A stretch of 64,000 nucleotides of DNA from positions 7,703,001 to 7,767,000 of the forward strand of contig JAITYX010000016.1 of assembly GCA_021018815.1 (NCBI GenBank). Reading direction: 5' to 3'. Under the pieces are notes generated by a model. It was not told the origin of the DNA, did no database searches, and saw nothing but the letters and a program-made list of their open reading frames with translations. Below are positions 12,781 through 24,622 of this stretch, one piece after another. This stretch comes from Talinum fruticosum (Eukaryota > Streptophyta > Magnoliopsida > Caryophyllales > Talinaceae). Every line of letters begins with the position of its first letter. The first letter of the stretch is position 1. The translations under genes were made by a program, and so were the position numbers.

Positions 12781-13956
12781 TTTCAACTTGGAGAGATGGA
12801 AGTAGAGCTAGGCTTGGACAACTTCTGATCAAGGAAATGTGGATAGTTGATATTTTCAGGTGGGGGTGGGGAATTTATAGATCAAGTGTAGGAGAACATT
12901 GAACCAATCCAGGATGGGCACGTGGTGGCCGATCCATATTTGATAATACGTGTTGACTTGTGATTGGTGCTTATTCATCGAGATCGGTTGATGGCAGTTA
13001 GGCCGGCGGGTTTAGTGAATAAAAAAATTTAGGTCAGAAGGGCAGGTTGATCATTCAAGGAAACGACTCGGAAACGGCGAACAAGAAAATAATTTTTTGA
13101 GTGTAGATTTTTTTATTTATCATGGCATATGCAAAAGTCAAGGCATCTACGCAGAAACTTGACAAGCCACATGGGTTGCACTTCTCATAACTCGAGTATG
13201 GATCATATTGTAATGTATAATGTGGGAGACTAATTATTTGATTACTCAAAGTACCATAAAACTTTTATATATATATATATGTCCTGAATTCGAAAACATT
13301 TTTAATTCATCTTCGTTGATCTGTTTAAAATTCAAATTCGAAGTTCAAATGATAATGGTTGTAACAAATAATGGCGTCAGGGTTGACGTTAAGAAAGCGG
13401 TATTGACATTTTAGTTGGTGGTACAAACTTTTAAATTTGTAGTCAGTGACATACAAATGATCACATAACTTGCAAATTTCAGACATACAAATTTCCCTAA
13501 AATATTTTTAAAAAATAAGTTAAGAGTACGATTAGGTTAGGCACGATTAGCCCCAAGCTTCAGTGGTCTATCGCTGAAAAATTAGTCGAGCCTGCTTAGG
13601 CCCACGCTTGGGTGGTCCTTGGTGGTCTGCTTGGGCAATGGGCAACCCATTACAGAAACTGACTGGACTGACCTGGTTCACCTTCCAACCACCTTACCTT
13701 AGCCTACCTGGGCTAGCGCCAAGGAATTGAGAATAGTATGAGAAAAATGCCAACTCCACCATCTCTCTAAGATCTTACCCTCAAGCATTAAGACCAAAAT
13801 AGATGCTCCATTTCTCAAGTGCTCTGCAATGCTACATCATCTCGTAGAAGCAAAAGATTAAAATCTCTCGAAAAGAATTTGGCTAAAGAGTATGCACCTA
13901 GCTAGCTGGACAAAGCCCAGCTTATGGCCCTATGCTGAAGATGAGAGTTTCTCTTC
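12781..13956. other. Intergenic, including a possible degraded repeat
   Basis: Promoter of the small plastid protein gene at 12781-13000, then AT-rich sequence with a short (AT)n at about 13266-13281. 13530-13740 has a different, GC-richer composition with repeated TTGGGTGGTC-like and AGCCTACC-like words and may be an old transposon remnant, but I found no ends. Confidence 0.35.
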
Positions 13957-16900
13957 TTACTGTGAGCCTCCAGGATAGCCGTTCTGCAAGATCTTGTGCT
14001 CAGAGGGAAGATTCTTCTTGGCTTTGCGGCTGCCTTCAATTTTCCAGAGATCCCACACCTTTGTCTTAGGAGGCGGGGTGGCATCTCCAATGGGGGCAAC
14101 TAAACCAGGCTTTCCATCATCGATGATAGTATCTACTAGACCGTATTCTTTTGCCTCCCAGGGATTCATGAAATTGTCACGGTCTGTGTCTATTTCTACC
14201 TGCGGGAAAAGAAAAAAAAAAAAAAAAGCATCGGTGAAAAAGAGTTTTGAATTTGACAAGACAGGAATATAAAAAACTGTGCACAGGAGAAGATTTTTAT
14301 AACTACCTACCTGCTGCTCAGATTTGCCAGTGATTCTTGACAAGATTTTATTGAGCTTGACCTTGTGGTATGCCATTTCTCTTATGCGTATGCTCATATC
14401 TGTTGCCTGGAATTAAAAGCAATTTTAGTCGCTAAATTACTATAAAAGAGGTGCACATCATTATGTGTACTAAGTTGTTTCTGGGTAGGAAATTAAGACT
14501 ATAATCTCAGATACAGGTGAATAATGCATGAAAAATCAAGCAAACAATTTCAACCGAGTACAGTCAGGTACTTCAACTGCTTGTGCAGATGATCTATTAA
14601 TAAAAGGGAGCCCAATGGAAAATACAAGGACCATACGGCTCTCACTGAGGCACAAAAAGTAGGAATATCAAATGAACATAATCATGAACAGAAACACCAC
14701 CTAGAACTAAGGCAAACTATCTTATTAAACAGTTCTTCAACTTGGAGACTAGCAAGTAATCAATACCTATTAAATATATGACTATTAGGGATGGCAACGG
14801 GCGGGTCGGGGCCGGGGACACCCCCCGCCCCGTCCCCGCTACGGGGATGGTTTTGCCCCCGCCCCGTCGGGTACCCAATCTCCACCGGGGCCCGCTTCCC
14901 GCCTTCACCGGAGGTGAGAGAGAAGCAGAGCACGGCGAGATGAGAGGGGGAGAGAGAGCAGAGCACGGCGAGACGAGAGGGAGGAGAGAGAGACCACGGC
15001 GAGATGGAGCGACCACGGCGAGAGGGAGGAGAGAGAGACAGAGGAGAGGAGAGAGAGCAGAGCACGCGAGACGAGAGGGAGACCATAGCGAGCGACGAGC
15101 GAGAGACCACGGCGAGCGACGAGCGAGAGACCACAGCGAGGAGAGAGAGCAGAGCACACGAGACGAGAGGGAGAAGAGGAGAGAGAGACCACGGCAAGGC
15201 GAGCGAGAGGGAGGAGAGGAGAGACAGAGAGCATACCGAGAGGGAGAGGTGAAGACCGAGAGAGGCTAAGGCGAGAGTCGACGCCGGCCAGGCAGGCAGA
15301 GTCGGCGGGGGAGGCGACAGCGGTTGTGGAGAGGAGAGTGAGAGACGGAGCAGGATACCGAGAGGGAGAGGTGAAGACTGAGAGAGAGGCAGGGCAGGCA
15401 GCGGCTGGCAATGGCAAATGAGCCAAACATCCGAAAACCTAGGGCATATATTCTAAATTATTGAAATTACCTTTGTGCCCATGACTTATACGCACAAAAC
15501 TGAGGGTATATATGTAATTTCATAGTCGGGGAACGGGGACGGGGCGGGGATTTTTCCCGGCCCGGGTAACTGGATCGGGGACGGGAGGAATTTCCCCGTC
15601 CCGTCCCCGTCCCCGCCCGGGGCACAAAACCTCCCCCTGGCCCCAAGGGGCCGGGAATTTTCCCGTTCCGGGCGGGTCCCGGCGGGGCCGGGAAAACCCG
15701 CCCGATGCCATCCCTAATGACTATGGCCCAATAGAAATATTCTCTCTGCGATTCAATTGCAGGGATTTACACAAAATCACCCTGCAATGGGGAGGGAATC
15801 AGGGATCCAGAGTATTGGAAATTTAATGTTGCACACTCCTATCCATGATTGGGGTTGTCTACTAGTTCAAGCAGAGCGATTACAATGGAAGTTCACTGAA
15901 TCACAAGGTTGAACGAGACTTACAGAATCCCTGCCCAATGAAGACACATTAAAACAGACAACAGCTTCATCCTCGGGCATTTAGGCAATCCTACTAAAAG
16001 TGACTGATCATGGAATTCTGTCCTACAATAGATGAGAATCTCCACTGCTGATAAGTCACATCAGGATGCGCAGACAGATTTGTGGCCCAAGTAAATGACT
16101 ATATATATTCTGATATACATAAAAGTTATGAAATCAGCATGCTAGAAACATGATGGACGAGGTTTTCAAGATGGGAAATTATGACCAAGATAGAGTAGGG
16201 CATGAACAAGGCAAACTTGACTTAGCTAGCCGAGAAACACTAGGATGTTAATGCCTAAAACCTCAAGATGTCACATTTCATCAACGCAAGACTGGAGAAC
16301 CTTGCCCCTCTATGAGTTGATTCCACAATTAACTTGCACCTCCTTTCATTGTCATCAACTCCTCATTTAAGAATTATGTACAATGGGCATTACTACATAA
16401 AATCAGTAGATAACTCCCAACAATAAGCACACGCTTTCAACTCAATTATAGCTGGGAAGTGGGTTTGATCAGGAGTAGCAAAATGTTGTTACAAAAGAAA
16501 ATACTGTAGAACTGAAGCCACCTTATCGGCAAGCTGAACCAACCATATAAAATTTCAATAACCCAAAATTTTAAGCGAATGTCTACAAAAAAAGAAAATC
16601 CTTCTAAGCCTAAAAAAATAAAGTTTCCCTGAGGCAAAAAATTGAAGAGTAAGTGGACACATTGAACATTTGACATTCAAGATGAACAAATGAACCTTCA
16701 GGAGTTTGGATTCCCTCAAAACATGTAATATGTACAACACTGCACTGCTATCTGATTGGAACAATAATTTACCTTGCCACCAGCCGTTCCAAGTGGTTGA
16801 TGAATCATCACTCTTGAATTAGGCATGCAGAAACGCTTCCCTTTGCTTCCAGCAGCGAGAAGAAATGCACCCATTGATGCAGCTAACCCCATGCAAATAG

Positions 16901-18334
16901 TCGACACATCTGCCTTGCACAACTTCATAGCATCATAAATTCCCATCCCTACAAGCAGCACCATATGAATAAGGAAATGCACCGGGAAATCAACTGAGAG
17001 AGGATAAAAAAGCAAATGAAATGTGAGGAATTTTTAGCAATGAATGAAGGAATACATAACAGATAAATGTCCACAGAGCATAGGTAACTTCCAGGAAAAA
17101 GAGTATTCTTGATGCATGCTAGAAATTAACTATTCTAACAGAAAGCACAATGATGCAATAATTGACTTTGTACTCTTGATCAATATGGCAACAAATTACG
17201 AATCACTTATAATACAATAGGAGCTCAGAAGAAGTAGAAATGGTGCCACTCTTTTCTAACCAAGTTCAGTTTCATCCTTTCTCGTCTTTTCCAGACTCAT
17301 CCAACCAAGGGGAAAAATGATAAGCCAGCTCTCTGTTCCTTTATGGAGGATGTTCTAGCTTTGACAAACCACATAAACTCTTACCATAGTTCAACTAGGC
17401 TACTCCAAGTAATGAACATGAGAGAAATTATCTAGTTATACCTGCAGTAACCGATCCACCAGGAGAGTTAATGACCAACTTAATATCTTTCTTTGAGTCC
17501 TCCGCATCCAAAAGCAAGAGCTGGCTAATGACAAAATCTGCTGTAGTGTCATCAATCTGCCCACCAACATAGCAGCAAGGGAAAAGCTTATCAACAACAA
17601 GTTCTTCAAAATTGCTCAGGAGTACAATTTTCAAGCTTTTCCCCTATAGTCATCATGACTTTGAACCCATGAATCTCATTCGGACTCAAATTCAAATCTT
17701 TCCAAGCTCATTTTCTCATTACAAACCAAATACTCTTAAACTCAATATGGATGAATTCGCCCATTAGTCCACCACATTACCCCACTTCACCCAAAAATTA
17801 AGAATTTAGCACCAAAAAAAAGAAAACAAGGCAATGCCAAAATTTACAATCCCAGAACCCTAAAACTCATCAATAGCCCCAAGCCCCCAAATTGCCATTA
17901 AACTCAACCCCAACAATTTTAATTCAATGTAATCAAATTAAAACCGCTCACAACCCCAAACCCACCCCAAACATAAACAAGAACACACCTAGAAACGAAT
18001 CGAGGGCAAAGAAGGTGACCTGAGAACCCAGAAAAATGATTCGCTGACGAAGAAGCATGTTGGTAGTATCGAGCTCTTCCAATCTGGGAAGCCATGGCGC
18101 CGCTGTCGATAACTCCCAATTAGAAGACAATGTCTGGCGTTCTACTGACCCTTTGAAGGCCCTGGCCTGAAGAGCCTTCCTTTGGCTTTGATTCCTTGAA
18201 TTTGAAGCGCTTGTTCCAGAAATTGCTGGTGGGATTCGAGGTGAGTGAGCCTTGAACTGCTTCAATCTGTGGTTGAGGAAGCTTACTGGTCTTGAACATG
18301 ATGGCGCTGAGAACGTTAAGCTGCCCATTTCCAT
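13957..18334 (-). CDS. CLPP3: Chloroplast Clp protease proteolytic subunit 3 (ClpP3)
   Basis: Serine protease subunit of the plastid stromal ClpPR core. Five exons on the minus strand: 18020-18334, 17442-17556, 16773-16948, 14311-14406 and 13957-14199. All junctions are GT-AG and the spliced frame is 945 bp (314 residues); Arabidopsis ClpP3 has about 309. Residues 1 to about 70 are a transit peptide rich in Ser, Arg and Pro. The conserved core begins with [20 protein letters not shown]. The catalytic serine is in [11 protein letters not shown], the histidine in [11 protein letters not shown] and the aspartate in DTDRDNF. The triad is therefore complete, which excludes a ClpR subunit. The C-terminal [10 protein letters not shown]...[12 protein letters not shown] is typical of ClpP3. 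Intron 3 (14407-16772) hosts a 931-bp hAT element. Confidence 0.96.
14786..15716. mobile_element. Non-autonomous hAT element in CLPP3 intron 3
   Basis: Both ends read inward as TAGGGATGGCA(A/T)CGGGCGGG, giving terminal inverted repeats of about 19 bp. They are flanked by a perfect 8-bp target duplication ATGACTAT (14778-14785 and 15717-15724), which is diagnostic of the hAT superfamily. The 931-bp interior is unusually GC-rich for this genome: subterminal CCCCG/CGGGG words at both ends and a purine-rich GAGAGA core at about 14920-15410. There is no transposase frame; the long open frames in the core are low-complexity artefacts. The target duplication is perfect, so the insertion looks recent. 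Confidence 0.95.
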
Positions 18335-18534
18335 ATCTCACTCCTCTGTTCCTTCTTCCGAATAATATGAGGGAAACGATGAACTTGGGGTAAAAAGAGT
18401 AAGGGCATGATTTATTTACTTCAAATTATTCGGAATAAACAGACTTAGAGGCCGAATTGTCCGACCTCTTAGGATAAACAGTCTACATAAAATCTTCAGG
18501 TGTTTGAGAAGCTTTAAGCGTTTTGAACAAGTTA
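18335..18534. promoter_or_regulatory. Upstream region of CLPP3
   Basis: About 200 bp between the CLPP3 start codon and the foldback repeat; presumably holds the promoter and 5' leader. No motif stands out strongly enough to name. Confidence 0.3.
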
Positions 18535-18990
18535 AAATATCCTTTATTAATATATATTTGGTAAATTATCTATATTTTTTACGTCAATTTATAATAATCG
18601 GTTAACTTAAATACTTTTTGGTGCGGAAGAACCATGAACTCAACCACTAAATTTACCGAACATATTTATTTAATCGCTCAATTGAACAGACTATCCACTA
18701 ACGAGATAAAGGTCATGTTCGGCAAAATGAGTCTGTTTAAGTAACGGATAATCTGTTTTGAATGCGATAGCTATTTAGGTAGCGGATAATTGTTTTTGTA
18801 ATCGATAGTTATTTAGGTAGTCGATAATCTGTTAGATTTTAGTCGTTAGCGGATAACCTGTTCAATTGAGCGGTTGAATAAATGTGTTCGGTAAATTTAG
18901 CGGTTGAGTTAGTTGATTATTGTAAATTGACATAAAAGGATATAACAAATTTGTCAAATATAAATTAATGAAGGGATTTTTGTAAAAAAA
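18535..18990. repeat. Foldback element (long inverted repeat)
   Basis: The left arm (about 18535-18701) and right arm (about 18845-18990) are imperfect reverse complements over roughly 150 bp. The best block is 18640-18701 against 18845-18908, both containing GTTCAATTGAGCG and TTCGGTAAATTTAG. The loop has repeated GATA(A/G)TCTGTT-like words. This is the layout of a plant foldback MITE or the core of a longer degraded DNA transposon; I could not fix outer ends or a target duplication. Confidence 0.7.
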
Positions 18991-19731
18991 TATGAAACGC
19001 TACTTTCAAATGTGAAAATCTAATATTCTAAACTTTTCGAAACACTACTTGAAACGCTAAAAGCTACTGCAAAAGTTAATTAAAACACTACCTTACCGAA
19101 AACTAATATTTGGTTGATTAGTGTTTTGAGTTGGTCAAAACACTAAAAGTTACTCCAAACGTTGTCGTTGAACAGGACCAAAATCTAAAAATTACCAACT
19201 ATTTAGATAGTTATCCACTACTCAAATAGCGTTTGACGTAGCATATAGCATATATTTTGATCATTTGGGTTGGTTATCTATCTCTTTTCATTTAATTATT
19301 TCAAGTGTTTGTTGCACAATCAGGGTGAAGTTTGTTAAATTGAACGAAAACTTTTGTTTTTGAAGGGAAAAAAAACTTATTATATTAACAATTTTTGGAA
19401 GATATTAATCCAACCTTTTGGAATATTGGAAACTATTAATGTAATTTTTAAATTAACCTCCAATAATGCAACCTTTCATTTTATTTATTGTTTTCTAGTG
19501 TGCTACTTAATTATGGTTATTATAACTCAGTGATGTGATGATGTGGCGAAGAAGCGAGTTGAATTTTTGAAATTAAGGTCAAACCCACTTCAATTTTGCG
19601 ACACTCTAAAAAATAGATAAGAATAAATGTTGAATTATTAGATTAATTGTAACATTTGGATTAATATCGTCCAAAAACTCTATAATTAGATTTTTTCTTC
19701 TTTTGATTACTATATTAATTACTCTCTCTAT
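18991..19731. other. AT-rich transposon-derived flank
   Basis: AT-rich sequence beyond the foldback arms with repeated AAACACTA/AAACGCTA words at about 19000-19150, probably the degraded tail of the same element. I see no gene. Confidence 0.35.
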
Positions 19732-19977
19732 CCCGAATTGAACATCCTCTTTTAATTCTTTACTTTTTTAAAAAACATTATTAATAAAAATGTTTTTAGA
19801 GATTTAATGAATCTTTCATATAAATAAAATACCAACAATATTCTTAGCATTTGAATTGAAAAGATCATTTTAAAATTTCTTTCCGTCATACAATTATTTT
19901 TTTATTTAAAATAAATATAATTTTAAATTTTATTATTAAAACATAAAATAGCGGATACTCTTTTTTTTGGGATGGAG
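19732..19977. mobile_element. Stowaway-like MITE (Tc1/mariner type)
   Basis: The left end is CTCTCTCTATCCC and the right end, read inward, is CTCCATCCC, close to the Stowaway consensus end. TA dinucleotides flank both ends (19730-19731 and 19978-19979). The 246-bp AT-rich interior has no coding capacity. A degraded relative of its interior lies at about 42110-42260 upstream of the second SINA-like gene. Confidence 0.75.
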
Positions 19978-20003
19978 TAGGTGTCCTTCCGCCCACTTCC
20001 CAC

Positions 20004-20635
20004 TAGGATTGAGCGGGGCCAAGTCATTTTGGCTCAATCCGATTCTGAACCCGTTTAGAATTAGTTCAAGAAATCAGGACTCAATCTTGAACTCGTTTAA
20101 AATCGGGTCATCAAGTCTGGGTTTTTAAAATTTTTTGTTATATTTATAAATTTTTAAAAAACTAAAGGAATACTTTTTGTTTTTAAAGTTTTTTAAAAAG
20201 TTTTTGATCTATAATTATCCAATATTTCCAATGCATTTAATCTAATAATATGAATCATACTTGATAAAAAAAAATAATAATACGAACAATACAACCTTAT
20301 AATTATGAGTATTACAAAAGGTCTCAAATCTAATAGCAATAATCAAACAAAAAGTGTCAAATTCACATTCAACTCAAATATCAAATGACAATTTTGAATC
20401 TTAAAAATATCATTAAAAAACATAAAAAAAAGTCTCAAATCGAACATTAACGAGAGTCTAAAATTCAAATTTATTTATTTATTTTCAAATATAAGTCGGG
20501 TATACGCTAATGGGTCCGAATTCAGATTCAATTTTTACTACCCGGTCCGGCCGGTTTGGATCCGGTTTCAATCGGGTCCTAAAAATAGGTCCCGATCCCA
20601 GACTTAGTTCCATCGGGACCGGGTCTAGAACCCTA
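20004..20635. mobile_element. Non-autonomous hAT element with near-perfect 8-bp target duplication
   Basis: The ends are TAGGATTGAGCGGG and, read inward from the right, TAGGGTTCTAGACCCGG. The flanks are CTTCCCAC (19996-20003) and CTTCCTAC (20636-20643), an 8-bp duplication with one change. Both subterminal regions carry CGGGTC/GACCCG words. A paralogous empty site exists in this same window: 42331-42392 has the flanks continuous, with a single CTTCCCAC at 42347-42354. No transposase. Confidence 0.9.
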
Positions 20636-20680
20636 CTTCCTACGCATTGCTGTATGGGTCAAACAAAAGGCAGTTTGGAT

Positions 20681-20850
20681 TAGGGGTGAGCAAAAAAATT
20701 GGAACGATAAACCGAACCGAAAAATCGGCGAAACTGAACCGATTTTTCGGTTAACCAAATCCGGTTAACCGATTTATTTGAATCCGGCTACGGTTCATGA
20801 TTTTGAAGTTGGCGGTTAACCAAACCGACCCGATTATTTTTAAATTTTTT
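20681..20850. mobile_element. End of a hAT-like repeat family (TAGGGGTGAGCAAAA end)
   Basis: Begins TAGGGGTGAGCAAAA directly after sequence homologous to the SINA-like promoter, then carries repeated GGTTAACC(G/A) and AACCGAACCGA words. I cannot find the other end. The segment 38100-38290 just before the first SINA-like gene has the same word repertoire and is probably another member. Confidence 0.5.
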
Positions 20851-21118
20851 TAAAGTTTAAGCTGAAAATGTGTATTTTTTTGAGGTGTTCTTGCTGTCTG
20901 GACAGTAGGAGGGAAGAGGAAGTGGGTCAGCCTTGGCAACCACGGGCAGATGCCCAGTAACACAAATGGGTTGGTTTCTTTTTTTTTTTTTTTCGTCAAG
21001 TTTCTGCCAGCAAGTAAGTAATAGAAGTAGCGAGTGAATGATAAAAAAAAAAAAGTTGTAATGTGATAGTACTGCCAACTACTCTCTTCCCTTCTGTTAT
21101 CGCTGTAATTATTATGTA

Positions 21119-22733
21119 CTAGCTTTGAGTTACACGCAATGCGTGCATGACTCATAAATAATTGAAATAATATTTGCGTAATAATTAACAAAGAATGAAA
21201 TCCTAAAAGGGTAAGTATTGCATGACTATAATATTTAGAAGATAAAAAAAAGAGCACAAAATTAAGCAAATCAAATATAAACTTTTATTTTTGTTGCTAA
21301 AGAATAACATCAATAACAGTTGGGGTTCACGACAATATATCAAGTGTTCTTGCGCTCAGCATGTGATTCTTCTAATTTTTAAGTATTATATATTAATCGT
21401 TAGAGTCATGTTTATCCTTTTTCCAAACTCTTTTCTCAAACACCTTGTAATCTGGTAATTTTATAATGACTAAGACAATAATATATAATTATTAAATTGA
21501 TGAGGGAGCATACTTAAAATGGGTAATATGATTAAAAAATAAATTACGATTAATTTATTCTAATTGTATTATTAAAATCCCTATATTTTCATAATAATAT
21601 TTTTCTATCTAATTATACCACGTTATATTTTAGGATATATTGTTTTAGTGTATTTAGAATTGTTTTATAAAATATAGAACGAATATATAAAGCTTTCCGT
21701 ACTAAGAAGGAAACATTTTAATAAAGAGAAAAACAAAGTCCGAGAGGAGCTATGGTATATATACTATATATGTCAAAATACATGATAAAAAATACCCCCA
21801 TCAAATTATAAAGTAACTTATATTAATTGAAAAAAATTATAAATATTTTAACATCAATCTAATAATTATTTACCGTCCAAAAAAATTTTGATAATTATAT
21901 TATAATAATTCATATTTAATAATTGAATAGCTAAGAGATAACAAAACACATATCATAGCTTTCTATTAAAAACACATATATAACAACATGAAATCATATA
22001 GTCACTATGCATTTAATAATTTACAAAAATATTGATTACAATTGAAATCTAATATCTAATAAACCTAAAAACATTTAAAAAAGACCCAGTAGTATTGTCA
22101 TTTTTTTAAAAAAAAATAGCATATTTTCGAGAGCATTTTTATACTATTATGAATATATTACCCATTGAAAAAAAAAAATTGAACTATCAACTTGTATAGT
22201 ATATGTACAAATTGGAATTATTAGTCGAATAAAGCAACATAAGACTTATTAAAGAAAGAAACAGTGCAAGAGAAAAAATTGATAAAAATCTGATACATAA
22301 TACCAACGAAAATTATAGAAACTAAGGGAAAAAACAACAAAATTAATAAATTCATATTAGAAAACGGAAAAGAAAGTTAAAAAGAATTCTGATAACGAAG
22401 CCCCTGCATATTATCCTCTTGATCTTTACCCTTCTACATTCTTCGTCATTATCACCAATTGAGATAAAGATTTGGGGTTTTGGAGGATTTGCTATCTTAG
22501 ATTAGAGATTAGCGGCAGTTAATTGAGAGGGGTTGGCGTGGGAGGATAGGATATGGGTGGGGAGTAACTGCTCCAATAGATTAGTAAATTATTAAACTGT
22601 TCTAGGTAAATTAACTGCAAGATTATTCTGAAGGACAAATATAACCCTGTAATTTAACACAAAGTAGGGTTATTTTTGGTAAAGTAAAAGTTCTACAGCC
22701 ATATGAACCTCTTAGCTTTATATATAACATAGA
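21119..22733 (-). mobile_element. Non-autonomous Helitron
   Basis: Read on the minus strand, the element starts TCTATGTTATATATAAAGC after an A (22734). It ends with the hairpin CACGCATTGCGTG followed about 10 bases later by CTAG (21119-21122) and then a T. TC start, CTRR end, a short GC-rich hairpin before the end and insertion between A and T are the four Helitron hallmarks. The 1615-bp interior is AT-rich with no helicase frame. No target duplication is expected for this class. Confidence 0.65.
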
Positions 22734-23544
22734 TTGTTTTGGGCTAATTAGTCGCCGGCAAGCAAGCAGTAATCTATTAATATATAAAATAAACGTTGGG
22801 GTTACTCTCCTCTCCTTAATTATAGGGGTTAAATTAATTTTTAACCTTTGATTAAATTTTCTGCTTGATCTTAGCCCTTAATTTTTTTTACTCAATCCTC
22901 TCTCTCCTCTTACTGTTTTAACCCCACGTTCTTTGCTTTCTCTCTCCAGTTTATTTTTGACAGTTGTATTCCCCCACCCCTTCACGCCATCCCCTCTCTC
23001 CCCTCAGTTTCTTTTTACAGTTCTCCCTTGTCCCCCGTCCCCCGTATCCCCTTCATTCTCATCTCCACAATGTCTCTCCCCATTATCTCTCTCATCTCCC
23101 CGCCCCCATGTCTCCCTCTATCTTTCCCGCTTGCTCTCTCTCTCTATATCTGTCTCGCTCACTCTCTTTCTCACTTACCTGCTCGGTGGTCGACTAACTT
23201 CCAGACCGGTGGTTGGCTGGCGTGTCGTCGTTGGCGCCCTTTCTCTCTCTCACACTCGTCTGACTCTCTTTGTGTGGGTGGTCGACCGCCTCCCGGGCTG
23301 GACGACAGGTGTGGCTGTCGCCGCCACCAAGCTCTATGAGGATTTGGTTGCTGAAAAATCCCCAACTTCAAATGACGGAAATGAGCAAGAAAGAACTTTC
23401 AATTTGGTAAAAACTTCCCCATTTTCTCCTCTTTTCTGGTTGATCTTTCTAATTGATTTTTAGGGTTTTTGGAAAATTAAGGGATTTTGAAATATGGGTA
23501 TTATGGAATTACAGATGATTCAAAATGCGAAAGATGGAAGTTTC

Positions 23545-23732
23545 GCTGGATATTCTGATTTCCGGCAGGTTTTCTTCCTCTCCGGCGTGGACTGACTCTT
23601 CTGAGGTAAGTCTCTGCTCTTCGCTTCTTTGTTTCACTCCAAGCTTTCTCTTTCCTGCTCTTGGTCGCTTAGCTTCACTGTTCTGCTGGAGATTCTGACT
23701 TTCGGCAGGTTTTCCTCCTCTCCGGCGTAGAA
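23545..23732 (+). repeat. Direct repeat, about 50 bp
   Basis: A segment running through GATTCTGA(T/C)TT(C/T)CGGCAGG, TTTTC(T/C)TCCTCTCCGGCGT occurs at about 23553-23592 and again at about 23690-23730. Confidence 0.7.
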
Positions 23733-24064
23733 GTTTCATTAGAGATTCTGATTTTTAGGAATTATTGGGTGAAGATTTGGCGAGTTGTGGAGTATGATTT
23801 TTGTTGATTTGTTTCAAATTTATCCTTGGTGAATGGAATTAGTGATTTCAATATCCTGAATTTTGGTAATTTTCCTTTATTTTGTTTCTCTTTTTGGATG
23901 AACAGGTTTAACTTTGGAACCCTATTATTCTCAAAAATCAACCTTGGTTCTCATTTAATTCCCACTGGGTAAGTCCCCTATTTTTTTGTTTCATTTTGTT
24001 TAATATTTTGAATTTGCTAAACTTTTGATTCTTTTTGTTTTTTTAAAATTTTCAGTTCGAATTT

Positions 24065-24178
24065 TGGGGTTGTGGTGTTTAGTTATTTACTCCATTGAGT
24101 TCTTTTATCTTATTTCTTTTTGGGGTTGTGGTGTTTAGTTATTTACTCCATTGAGTTCTTTTGTCTTATTTCTTTTTG
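24065..24178 (+). repeat. Perfect-looking tandem duplication, unit 57 bp
   Basis: Two adjacent copies beginning TTTGGGGTTGTGGTGTTTAG and running through ACTCCATTGAGTTC differ by about one base (TTATCTT versus TTGTCTT). Confidence 0.8.
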
Positions 24179-24622
24179 GGTACAAACTAAGAGGTAATAT
24201 GAAGTTATTGGTCTCTACGCGATGACACCAAAGAAAATTTTATATTTTTGATTGACGAAAAAGGAGGAAGAACAACAAAAATTTTTGTAAATTTAACAAA
24301 CAAAACAAAAAAGAGGAGAAAAGTTTAGGATAAAGATTAAGGAGAGAGAAAGGGGTGGATAAGCAAAAAGTGCAAGGTACAACCGTGTGTACCTTGCACT
24401 GTGCATAGGTATATAATAATAGCTAAAGTATAAATGGGCCACGCTGAAATTTTTCAAAGCCCAATTCTAACTGATGCTTTCCCGTGATATCATGCTCCAG
24501 CAATCCTCACTGATGCTTTCCAAAGCCCATTCCCCCAACTACACTGAAGATAAATATTTCTCTAATTGATTTCCAAATCACACTTAATTGCTGCAAACCA
24601 AACCCTAATCGAGTAGCAATTG

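Larger units (their letters stand above)
22773..24426 (+). mobile_element. Possible second Helitron-like element with captured CT-rich sequence
   Basis: Starts A then TCTATTAATATATAAAA, resembling the 5' end of the neighbouring Helitron. A perfect 11-bp hairpin (GTGCAAGGTAC and GTACCTTGCAC, 24369-24398) lies near the far end, with CTAA at 24423-24426. The base after CTAA is A, not T, and the hairpin is some 24 bases away, so the 3' end is doubtful. The interior has a CT-rich open stretch (22930-23410) that looks like a 5' leader plus short exon, ending in a donor-like GTAAAA, of unidentified origin. Confidence 0.3.

Noticed and set aside
14717..15426. Long open frames on both strands rich in Arg, Glu, Ser and Leu
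   Set aside because: They lie in the purine-rich core of the hAT element; low-complexity GAGA sequence is open in several frames at once and encodes nothing.
22933..23463. 176-residue plus-strand frame rich in Ser, Pro and Leu
   Set aside because: It is produced by CT-rich leader-like sequence and overlaps two other long frames in the same direction. Only the last part before the donor-like GTAAAA could be an exon, and it matches no family I know.
24369..24398. Rho-independent-like hairpin as a transcription terminator
   Set aside because: Plant nuclear genes do not use such terminators. A transposon-end hairpin is a better reading.
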